A stretch of 64,000 bases of DNA from Fuerstiella marisgermanici (lineage in GTDB: Bacteria; Planctomycetota; Planctomycetia; Planctomycetales; Planctomycetaceae), in contig NZ_CP017641.1 in assembly GCF_001983935.1 (NCBI RefSeq), forward strand, positions 5,365,001 through 5,429,000, read 5' to 3'. Position 1 is the stretch's first letter, and every line of letters starts with the position of its first letter. The translations under genes were made by a program, and so were the position numbers. Below the pieces are notes generated by a model that worked only from the letters and a program-made list of their open reading frames with translations, was not told the DNA's origin and made no database searches. This document shows positions 53,708-61,485 of this stretch, piece by piece.

Positions 53708-54983
53708 GGTGTGGGAGAACTTTCTCAGAAATGTATCTGGCCAACTGAAGGACGTGAAGTTGCGTCGAGATATGGGAGTAGAAATCATCGCTATGTTTAA
53801 GCAGCCCCATGGCCACAATGAACATTGGAATGATGTACTCGTTATCCCAATTCGTGTCGGTGGGAAAGGCTTTTTTCGCACGACTCCGCACCTGAGAGAT
53901 GAGTTGAACGCGGTGTCGTAGTCCTTCGGTTTCGAATTCCGGTTCGTGATCGTCGAATCCTAACCAGTCGGACAGCTTCAGAATCTCTGAATATGGCATT
54001 GCCGAGGCTAACGTCACGTACCTCAAATTACATTCCATGAGCACGAAGTCTTTTGCGATGTGGGCATCTCCATCGGCCCACCCGAAGTCAATGATTCGAG
54101 GGCCATCCTGCGCAAACACGATGTTCTTGGGGTGTAGGTCGCCATGGACGCCTCCACAGTACATTCTGATCTCAATTGCAGAGATACGTTTGAGGACACG
54201 AAATGGATTCGGCCAGTCGATCCCAAACATCTGCGTGGTTTTTACCGTTGCGTCGCCCCAGCAAGACCGCCAGTGATTTGACCAGTCTGCCGTGTCGATT
54301 TTTCGCAGATACCGATTGTACTCTCCGAATACGCTCTTCAAGGATGGCCCAGCCGTTCCACCTCGATGATGGAGTGGCCACAGATAGTCAAAAGCCTTAT
54401 CCAGCGCATTGGAAATCTCGTCAACGGCTTTCGAATTGTTTGTCAAACCCTTCCAAACATCGTCGATTCGAAGGTTCAACGTTTGCTGGTAGGCTTCGAC
54501 TCCCCAAATGCCACCTGCGGATGCGAATGGAGACCAAAGGACCGTAAACGGCTGAGAGTCCCCGTGTTTGTGGCAGACAAGTGGCGTGGCAAAACCGCAA
54601 GGCGACAAAGCGATGTAGTTTGAGACTGACTGGTAATCGTCATACTCTTTATGGCACGAATCGCGTTCACGCGTTGGCTTGGCAAACTTCACAATCAACG
54701 GATGAGACGGCCATCTTTCCCCACTTGGACGAAAGTAGGCGACGAATACTGATGCGCTACTTTTTCCTTCATCAGCACCCAAGCGGTTTAATGGAACCAA
54801 ACGCAACACGACGTCATTCTTGTCAACTCCTTCGATAGTTGGCCAAATCAGTTTGCGCAGGTTGTCGTCAGAAGTGCCATTACCGGTCAATTGATCGAGC
54901 AGTGCGGACGCTGACTGTCGCACGCTCTTTTCTGCGTCGGAGCTGAGAACGTCAAACTCAATGTCTTTCATGCCATCACTCAC
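53700..54983 (-). CDS. Aminoglycoside-phosphotransferase-fold kinase
   Basis: 427 residues from a GTG at 54983 that overlaps the previous stop (GTGA); ATG 54971 is an alternative. The catalytic half is clear: GGVHGDLHPKNIVF (about 272-285, Brenner loop HGDLHxxN) and RIIDFGWADGDAHIAKDF (about 290-307, metal-binding DFG-like motif). The N-lobe shows VLRLVPLNRLG and PLIVKFA (about 95-101) with the ATP-binding Lys. The 'DFGWA...HIAKDF' pattern resembles APH-like kinases seen in NTPase-linked conflict systems (TCAD9-type), but I cannot confirm membership. Substrate unknown. Confidence 0.68.
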   Translation of the reverse strand: MSDGMKDIEFDVLSSDAEKSVRQSASALLDQLTGNGTSDDNLRKLIWPTIEGVDKNDVVLRLVPLNRLGADEGKSSASVFVAYFRPSGERWPSHPLIVKFAKPTRERDSCHKEYDDYQSVSNYIALSPCGFATPLVCHKHGDSQPFTVLWSPFASAGGIWGVEAYQQTLNLRIDDVWKGLTNNSKAVDEISNALDKAFDYLWPLHHRGGTAGPSLKSVFGEYNRYLRKIDTADWSNHWRSCWGDATVKTTQMFGIDWPNPFRVLKRISAIEIRMYCGGVHGDLHPKNIVFAQDGPRIIDFGWADGDAHIAKDFVLMECNLRYVTLASAMPYSEILKLSDWLGFDDHEPEFETEGLRHRVQLISQVRSRAKKAFPTDTNWDNEYIIPMFIVAMGLLKHSDDFYSHISTQLHVLQLARYISEKVLPHHE

Positions 54984-55585
54984 TTCTTACGCTGCTCGCT
55001 GGCACTCTGAAAAATCGAAATAGACGCGAATTCCTCAAACAAGGCTGGACCAAACGGAGTAGGAAGACTCTCGTAAACGCTATTGGCGAGACGCGTCTTG
55101 CCGCTTGCAGCCTCCACATTTGCGAGTAGCAGGTGACATATGGGCAGGCCTGCACGCAATCGGACTGGATTCGGGTTGTGAGAAGTGATCTCGAAAGTCA
55201 GCTCGCAGGAAGCATCTTTGCCAAATCCCGGAGAGACAAGATGCGAGTCGGAGGTAACCGAGATCCCAAACCGAGATATATGAGAAAGTGTCGTAATGAC
55301 TCCCAAAAGTCCATCGGTAAGGCCGATCCGTTCGTGAGAATTGACGAGCAGCAGTTCTCCTCTGTTAACAGTGATTTCAGAAAAAGTCTCGATGGGACCA
55401 AGCACGCTTTCGCTGCAGTTGTTAGACCACACGTCGATCGCCTTATCCGATTTGGCCCATCGACGAACTTTATGCCCCAGCCGTAAAACGTAACTGACTG
55501 GCTTAAGTAATTCACGATCGAACGGCTCAATCAGAAGTGCAGACTCAGACCGCTTCGCTGTGATCTGCTCTGCATTAAGAAACAC
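54980..55585 (-). CDS. dCTP-deaminase/dUTPase-superfamily protein
   Basis: 201 residues from a GTG at 55585 with GAGG 7 nt upstream; the start overlaps the HIT gene by 11 nt. Start pattern FLNAEQI...LIEPFDRELLKPVSYVLRLG is that of dCTP deaminases (PaSyDlRLG). SHISRFG (about 101-107) keeps the Ser and Arg equivalent to Ser111 and Arg115 of E. coli Dcd, and CELTFEITSHNPNPVRLRAGLPICHLLL (about 127-154) keeps the catalytic Glu138 equivalent. The usual DPGW is SPGF. Could deaminate dCTP, hydrolyse dUTP or act on a modified nucleotide. Confidence 0.72.
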   Translation of the reverse strand: MFLNAEQITAKRSESALLIEPFDRELLKPVSYVLRLGHKVRRWAKSDKAIDVWSNNCSESVLGPIETFSEITVNRGELLLVNSHERIGLTDGLLGVITTLSHISRFGISVTSDSHLVSPGFGKDASCELTFEITSHNPNPVRLRAGLPICHLLLANVEAASGKTRLANSVYESLPTPFGPALFEEFASISIFQSASEQRKK

Positions 55586-56249
55586 CTGAAAACCTCAATT
55601 CTTTGTAAGCGGATTGAAGGTCGTGTTCTGGCGAATCGTATTCACGCCAATCCCACGGTCGTTGAACGTCAAATATCTCGGCCAGCTTGCGCCGAACATA
55701 TTGGGAACCAATGTTGTGCGTAGACAGTGATTGCTCCCCAATTGACGAGATTTTGCCAAGGGTGTCACGAATTAAGATGTAATTCCCGCCGTCTCGGTGG
55801 AATGCCCAAGCGTCAAGGAGAGACTCGTGCGTGTGATGGCCAAACGGAAAAAGCAAAGGAGCTGAAAGGGAATCGGGTAACGGAACGAAATGAACATGGC
55901 AGTGATATATTCCGCATCCAGCCCCGCTACACGCTCTCGCCCCGTGTTCAAATAAGAGGTAGTGTTCCGGCGCTCCACAACCATTCCACAATCGCTCAAC
56001 AACAGCAGAGAAATCATCAAGCTCGGCGGAGTTAAGGTCAGCAAATCGTTCAACATGCCGATGCGGCAGTATCAGGAAACTGTTTGGGAAAAGCTGTCCA
56101 ATGGTCGGCCAAACAACTAACGCACCGGATTCGAGAGCCGTCCGATCCAAAAATTCGGGACCATATATTTTTCGAAACCGCGAGTCTGAAGCTCCGGACA
56201 GTTCCTCGCAGAACTCGCACGAATCTGAGTTGATGTTTAGCGCTTCCAC
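55575..56249 (-). CDS. HIT-family protein with N-terminal CxxC
   Basis: 224 residues from a GTG at 56249 with AAGGA about 8 nt upstream; the frame is open to 56354. N-terminal SCEFCEEL (about 8-15) is the zinc-binding start common in HIT proteins. PNSFLILPHRHVERFADL (about 51-68) precedes the HIT triad, here YHCHVHFVPL (about 111-120). HIT enzymes hydrolyse or transfer nucleoside monophosphates (AMP-X, Ap4A, galactose-1-P uridylyl). The C-terminal ~100 residues are not typical. First gene of the four-gene run, whose products probably act in sequence on one nucleotide-linked substrate. Confidence 0.72.
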   Translation of the reverse strand: MEALNINSDSCEFCEELSGASDSRFRKIYGPEFLDRTALESGALVVWPTIGQLFPNSFLILPHRHVERFADLNSAELDDFSAVVERLWNGCGAPEHYLLFEHGARACSGAGCGIYHCHVHFVPLPDSLSAPLLFPFGHHTHESLLDAWAFHRDGGNYILIRDTLGKISSIGEQSLSTHNIGSQYVRRKLAEIFDVQRPWDWREYDSPEHDLQSAYKELRFSGVS

Positions 56250-56772
56250 TTTTCCTATCCTTGCCTCAAGTCTGCAGAACTGGTTCCGAGGCGACTGATT
56301 GTCGCGATGTGTCGACGGAAACCAGAAACGAATTGTACCCAATTCCGTCATCACCTGCGACGTTGATCGCTGGGTAGCTGTGTGGTGACCAAGTCATTTG
56401 GCAGGAAAGAAATGCTTCGATTTTCTTGCGCACCGTCACGGCCACTGGCAATCTGGCCACGCTCTGCCGCTTCTGTCAAAGCCCGCGTTCAGCGGTTGTG
56501 TTCTTTCGAAAGTGGAGCGACCCAAATGCTTGCCGTTCTCGAAGATGGACGTTGCCGAAACATTAATGGGCAGAGCCCGAGCTGTGAACTTTGCGGCTTG
56601 GTGAATGTTCACAGAATGGCAAAGACAACCGACAAACCGAAGCAGGGTCGCACCGGTTTTCCAACCAATGACGTGCAGCGGTGAAAGCAAGGAAGTCAGG
56701 CGGGAGCCTGACCTACGGCTACTGAGGGTGACTGTCCACCGCTTCATCATGCACAGGCTGACCTACGTTGAC
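56250..56772. other. Intergenic region upstream of the four-gene cluster
   Basis: 523 bp between the HIT gene start and the end of the hydroxylase gene, both on the minus strand. It should carry the promoter of the four-gene cluster. I see no gene and no clear -35/-10 pair. Two overlapping plus-strand frames of 70-100 codons have no ribosome site or recognisable product. Confidence 0.4.
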
Positions 56773-57876
56773 TTATACGGCCGACGCCTCCTGACGCACG
56801 GTCGAAGGTCGGACTTCTTCCTGGCGTTTCAGCCAGTTGCGGCCGACTGGCGTGTCGTTGTAAGCCTTCCGAAGAGCTGCCAGCGCGTTTCGTTCTTCGG
56901 GCGACAGGCATGGGTGCCATGCGTTAAAGAACAGCACGATGCGAAGTTCGTCGCTGTCGTTCCAGACGTCGTGGACGAACGAATCGTCGAACACCAGAAT
57001 TTTGCCTTCCTGCCATTCAACCTTTTCGCCGCCCACCTGTAGCCCGCAACCTTGTGGAACAAACAGAGGCAAGTGGCATCGCAGAATTCCGTTAAGCGGC
57101 CCCACGTGCGGCGGGATATGAGCATGAGGATTTAGAGCAGACAGCATCGTCAGCTCGCCTTCTTCGTACTGGAGCATGTCGTCCGCAATTTTCGCCAACG
57201 CGGGCGCTCGTTCGCAGTTCGATTTTTGGCGGCGGCCGTTCACGTAGAAAATAAACGTGTTCCACCCGTCGACGAAGTTTTCAAAGTCGGTACGGAACAT
57301 CCCAAATTCGTCGCGGTGCACGTTCAGCAGTTCCGCGACTTCCTGGCGAGCCGCTGCGAAGCTGGCTTCCAGTTGAGGCGTCCATTCGAAGTTGGCCGGA
57401 TCGTAGAATCGGTTTGGCGGAATGCCTGGCACGAAGTACTGCGGCTGCTGCAGTGGATGAGTGAATTCAGTCGCCTGCCACTTGCCCTGACGGAAGAATG
57501 GATCCAGAAACGCGCCGCGATAAAACATGGCCTCCAGGCAGTTGCGAAATTTCAGCTCACGGCAACCGTTGCGAAACGTGGGATGAGCGTCCAGAGCGGC
57601 CGCGGCCAGAGCAAGTCGCCGAGCTTCAGCGTACGTGAATGTCCAAACCAGCTGCGACCACGCTTTGGCCATCGGATGACTGTGATGGCGACCGAAGAAT
57701 CCCCAGCTTCGATGCAGCAACCAAACGGCGATGGCAAAAAAACGATGGTTAAACGACACAACGCGCGCCACCATTCGGCGAACGATTGCGGGAAACACGA
57801 ATGGCGAACCGTCAATACCGTATTCGTCGTGAGACGCTTTCAGCAGGTCTTCGATTGTCGTTTCGTCAGCAGACAT
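56773..57876 (-). CDS. Aspartyl/asparaginyl beta-hydroxylase family protein
   Basis: 367 residues. The C-terminal half is the AspH/LpxO-like Fe(II)/2-oxoglutarate domain: HIPPHVGPLNGILRCHLPLF (about 253-272; HxxPHxGxxNxxLRxHL), GGEKVEWQEGKILVFDDSFVHDVWN (about 282-306, second iron His and the FDDSFxHxxWN motif). The N-terminal ~140 residues have a hydrophobic stretch (about 34-56) that may anchor or pack. Relatives hydroxylate Asp/Asn in proteins or lipid A acyl chains. Transcribed alone toward the cluster. Confidence 0.88.
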   Translation of the reverse strand: MSADETTIEDLLKASHDEYGIDGSPFVFPAIVRRMVARVVSFNHRFFAIAVWLLHRSWGFFGRHHSHPMAKAWSQLVWTFTYAEARRLALAAAALDAHPTFRNGCRELKFRNCLEAMFYRGAFLDPFFRQGKWQATEFTHPLQQPQYFVPGIPPNRFYDPANFEWTPQLEASFAAARQEVAELLNVHRDEFGMFRTDFENFVDGWNTFIFYVNGRRQKSNCERAPALAKIADDMLQYEEGELTMLSALNPHAHIPPHVGPLNGILRCHLPLFVPQGCGLQVGGEKVEWQEGKILVFDDSFVHDVWNDSDELRIVLFFNAWHPCLSPEERNALAALRKAYNDTPVGRNWLKRQEEVRPSTVRQEASAV

Positions 57877-58099
57877 GCGGTGGTCAAGAGAGTCAGGTTT
57901 CGAGCGAATTCGTGTGCATTTTGCGGCGAAGCAATGGCAACCGCCAATGAAAAAATGCGGGCTGCCTTTCGAATCGGTCGGAGTCCCGCGGCTGCACTGT
58001 TAAAAAATGGTCCGAAAGAATCTAAGCTGCCGCCTCGAACGTCCCAAACAGCGTCTGACGAACGCAGACTATGATTCCTCAAAGCCGGCAGCACAATTC

Positions 58100-58636
58100 A
58101 TGAAGGTACTGATCACCGAACACGAAATCCGCGATCGTGTGACCGAATTGGGGCAGACGCTAAGCGAAACGTACGCGGGACGTCCACTCACGATTCTGGG
58201 TGTGCTGACCGGCAGCATCGTGCTGCTGGCAGACCTGATTCGAGCGACCTCGGTGCCGTTGCGAGTCGCCCTCATTCAGGCGGCAAGTTACGGCGGTACG
58301 CGGACAACGGCTGGTGAGCTGACAATTAACAGTGCTCTTGTCCCCGACCTTCGCGGTCGCGACGTAGTCATTCTGGACGACATCTTCGACACCGGCAACA
58401 CGATGGTCGGAATGCTGGAAGCGGTGCAGGAATTTGAGCCCCAGAGTATTCGGTCGGCCGTGTTGTTGTGGAAGACGGATCGCACTGTCGTGGATGTCGA
58501 ACCGGATATCTACGGGTTTAAGATTCCCGATGAGTTTGTGGTCGGATACGGTCTGGACTACAACGACGAATATCGCCATCTGCCATATATCGGTGTGATG
58601 GAAGAGGAAGACTTGAAACACGCGAGCGGGAATTAA
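58100..58636 (+). CDS. hpt: Hypoxanthine phosphoribosyltransferase
   Basis: 178 residues from ATG 58100 (the frame is open to 58007). Salvages hypoxanthine/guanine with PRPP. PRPP-binding motif VVILDDIFDTGNTM (about 89-102), N-terminal GVLTGSIVLLADLIR (about 34-48) and C-terminal VVGYGLDYNDEYRHLPYIGV (about 152-171) all match Hpt. Size is normal. Stand-alone gene, divergent from the hydroxylase gene. Confidence 0.93.
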   Translation: MKVLITEHEIRDRVTELGQTLSETYAGRPLTILGVLTGSIVLLADLIRATSVPLRVALIQAASYGGTRTTAGELTINSALVPDLRGRDVVILDDIFDTGNTMVGMLEAVQEFEPQSIRSAVLLWKTDRTVVDVEPDIYGFKIPDEFVVGYGLDYNDEYRHLPYIGVMEEEDLKHASGN

Positions 58637-58728
58637 ACCGAGGTCCTCGCACGGCTGGGAAACTTCTAGCGCCTGATCTGCAACCAGGGCTGGATGTTTC
58701 GATCAGGATTGAATAACCGGACACAAAC

Positions 58729-60090
58729 ATGCAACGACGCAATCGCACAACCTCACGAATTCTATCCTGCCTGCTGTGCCTCATCACCGCCTCTGTGGCA
58801 GCCGCCGATCGCAAGCCGAACGTTATTCTGATTCTGGCCGACGACCTGGGCAGCGTCGACCTGAATTGCTACGGAGCCAACGACCTGGCAACTCCAAACC
58901 TGGACGCCCTGGCCGATCGCGGTATCCGGTTCACTCAGTTCTATGCGGCTGCTCCCGTGTGTTCGCCTTCGCGAGCCGCCTTTATCACCGGCCAGTACCC
59001 TCAACGAGCAGGTGTGCCGGGCAACGTTTCATCGAAGGCTGGCAACACGGGAATGCCGGTGGCGACGCAGACGGTCGCCGAACTTTTTGGAGCAAACGGT
59101 TACGTGGCGGGGCACGTTGGGAAGTGGCATCTTGGCTACACGCCCGCCACGATGCCCAGCGGCCAGGGCTTTGTAGAAACGTTCGGCCACATGGGCGGGT
59201 GCATCGATAATTACTCGCACTTCTTCTATTGGAACGGCCCCAATCGCCACGACCTGTGGCGCAATGGCAAGGAAGTGTTTCACGATGGCGAGTACTTTCC
59301 GGACCTGATGGCGAACGACGCGATTCGATTTATCGAACAACACCGCGAACAGCCCTTCATGCTGTACTGGGCATTAAACACGCCTCACTATCCACTGCAG
59401 GGAACCGACAAGTGGCGGAAGCACTACGCCGACCTCGACGCACCCCGAAAAATGTACGCGGCCTTCGTATCGACCACGGATGAGATCATCGGTCGCTTGC
59501 TGGCAAAGCTGGACGAACTGAAAATGCGTGAGAACACGATCGTCGTGTTTCAGTCGGATCACGGCCACAGCACAGAAGAACGCACGTTCGGCGGCGGCGG
59601 TTCAGCCGGACCTTATCGAGGTGCGAAGTTCAGTTTGTTTGAAGGTGGCATTCGAGTTCCCGCGATGGTTTCGTGGCCGGGCCACATCCCGCAGAAATCA
59701 GTGCGGCACCAGATGGCAACCGGCTGCGATTGGCTGCCGACTCTGGTTTCTCTTTGCGACCTGGACGCCGGCCAGCGTAAGTTCGACGGGAAAGATATCT
59801 CATCCGTGCTAAAGTCGGCTGACGCGCCGTCGCCTCATAAAGTCTTCCATTGGGAATCCGGGGGCGGCAAAAACAACCGACAATGGGCGGTACGAAAAGG
59901 CGACTGGAAGCTGATCGGAAACCCGAACGACACAAGCAACAAGGCAGCGTTGACGCAAAACGACCGACGTTTTCTGGTGAACCTGAGCGATTCTGTTCAC
60001 GAGCTGGAGAACACCGCTGCACAACATCCGGAGATCGTGAAGGAACTGGAACAGCTTCATGACGACTGGATCAAAAATGTCACTCAATGA
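58729..60090 (+). CDS. Secreted arylsulfatase-type sulfatase
   Basis: 453 residues with signal peptide (to about VAAA, residue 26). Sulfatase signatures: NVILILADDLG (metal Asp38/Asp39), formylglycine motif CSPSRAAFITGQYPQR with Cys78, GHVGKWHLGY (about 119-128) and FQSDHGHSTEERTFGGGGSAGPYRGAKFSLFEGGIRVP (about 276-313). Typical of planctomycete arylsulfatases acting on sulfated polysaccharides. The stop overlaps the next gene by 14 nt, linking it to a GT39-like membrane protein. Confidence 0.92.
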   Translation: MQRRNRTTSRILSCLLCLITASVAAADRKPNVILILADDLGSVDLNCYGANDLATPNLDALADRGIRFTQFYAAAPVCSPSRAAFITGQYPQRAGVPGNVSSKAGNTGMPVATQTVAELFGANGYVAGHVGKWHLGYTPATMPSGQGFVETFGHMGGCIDNYSHFFYWNGPNRHDLWRNGKEVFHDGEYFPDLMANDAIRFIEQHREQPFMLYWALNTPHYPLQGTDKWRKHYADLDAPRKMYAAFVSTTDEIIGRLLAKLDELKMRENTIVVFQSDHGHSTEERTFGGGGSAGPYRGAKFSLFEGGIRVPAMVSWPGHIPQKSVRHQMATGCDWLPTLVSLCDLDAGQRKFDGKDISSVLKSADAPSPHKVFHWESGGGKNNRQWAVRKGDWKLIGNPNDTSNKAALTQNDRRFLVNLSDSVHELENTAAQHPEIVKELEQLHDDWIKNVTQ

Positions 60091-61420
60091 AGATGAAGCT
60101 GCCGCTGCGATGGCGGCGAAGTGGAAGCCGCTGATCGCCGCGCTGATCATTGTCGCTCTTGTGCTGCGCATCATGGCGGCGATTCTGGTCGAACGTCACG
60201 TACAAAACGCCGGGCGACCGTTCTTGATTGAAGGCGATGCCAATGGCTATTGGGAGCTGGCTCAAAAAATCGCGACGGGACAGGACTACGCCATTCATCA
60301 GCCGCCGCGCTATGTTTTACGGATGCCCGGCTTTCCGTTGTTGCTGGCAGCTTCCATCCGAATCTTCGGCGACAATGTGTTTGCGGCTCGAATTGTGCTT
60401 GCCGTTGTCGGCACGGCCTGCTGCTGGCTGACGTATCGCCTGGGAAGTTTGGTCCACATGCGCCGCACCGGTTTTTGGGCGGCCATGTTTGTCACCATCA
60501 ATCCGCTGCACATCGGCAATAGCGTTCTGGTCCTCTCCGAATCGTGGTTCACGTTTTGGATGCTGTTAAGTCTGCTCGCACTGGTGAAACTGGTTGATCG
60601 ATTTTCTGCTCCGAAAAAATTGCCAGAGAATGCCGACGCTGCTCCCGCTGTGCCTTCGCTGGGGCCATTAGTCACGCAGTCCTGTTGGGCCGGAATACTG
60701 ATCGGCGGTGCAGTGCTGGTCCGTCCCGGATTTCTGCCGTGGCTCGCCTTGGCGGCTTGTGGCGTGCTGTTTTTGCTGCGGCGAACGGTAGCGATTCGCA
60801 GTTTGTCGGCGGGCTGTATGGTGGCGGGCTGTTTTGTCGTACTGTTCCCGTGGGCCGCGCGAAATGCGGCCGTGACCGATCATTGGGTTTTCACGTCGCT
60901 CTGGTCGGGTCCCAGCTTGTACGACGGCTGGAATCCTGACGCCACAGGTGCCAGCGACATGCGGTTTTTCGACGACGAGCAGGTGATGGCCAAACAGGGC
61001 CTGTCGGAATTTGAGATGAATGAGCACTACAAACAGCGAGCGTTCGCGTTCGCCACATCCAATCCCGGCCGAGTGCTGGAACTGGCGGCCATCAAAGCGG
61101 GCAAGTTTCTGAGCCCGGCACCTAACGCAACAAAGCAGGCGGGATGGGTAATCGAGGCCGCCTTCGTGGCAGTCTGGGCAACTTTGGCGGTGCTGGCGAT
61201 CGCTGGTCTCGTGAGTCGCCAGTGGGACGGTGTTGGAATTTTAGTGACCGTGGGGCCACTGCTGCTGTTTTTGCTGGTTCATATGGTCTTCGTTGGCTCA
61301 GTCAGGTATCGTTTGCCGGTGGAGTTTCCCTTGTCCGTGCTGGCCGCCATCGGATGGCGTTGGTTGGTACTGAAACGAGGAGGTTCTGCCGGGAATTCGT
61401 CGCCGACTTCCCCTGCTTGA
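60077..61420 (+). CDS. GT39/ArnT-like membrane glycosyltransferase
   Basis: 447 residues from ATG 60077, inside the sulfatase 3' end. About ten to eleven hydrophobic helices. The first loop after helix 1 carries EGDANGYWELAQKIATG (about 54-70) with the acidic residue expected for GT-C enzymes, then PPRYVLRMPGFPLLLA and INPLHIGNSVLVLSESWFTF (about 141-160). The pattern is that of Pmt/ArnT-family enzymes that transfer sugars from polyprenyl phosphates at the outer face of the membrane. Coupling with a sulfatase suggests a surface glycan role (inference). Confidence 0.78.
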   Translation: MSLNEDEAAAAMAAKWKPLIAALIIVALVLRIMAAILVERHVQNAGRPFLIEGDANGYWELAQKIATGQDYAIHQPPRYVLRMPGFPLLLAASIRIFGDNVFAARIVLAVVGTACCWLTYRLGSLVHMRRTGFWAAMFVTINPLHIGNSVLVLSESWFTFWMLLSLLALVKLVDRFSAPKKLPENADAAPAVPSLGPLVTQSCWAGILIGGAVLVRPGFLPWLALAACGVLFLLRRTVAIRSLSAGCMVAGCFVVLFPWAARNAAVTDHWVFTSLWSGPSLYDGWNPDATGASDMRFFDDEQVMAKQGLSEFEMNEHYKQRAFAFATSNPGRVLELAAIKAGKFLSPAPNATKQAGWVIEAAFVAVWATLAVLAIAGLVSRQWDGVGILVTVGPLLLFLLVHMVFVGSVRYRLPVEFPLSVLAAIGWRWLVLKRGGSAGNSSPTSPA

Positions 61421-61485
61421 AGCACGACGCGCGGCAGAGTACACGCAACACCGCTGATTTGGCGGACGATCTTCGGCATGGATGC

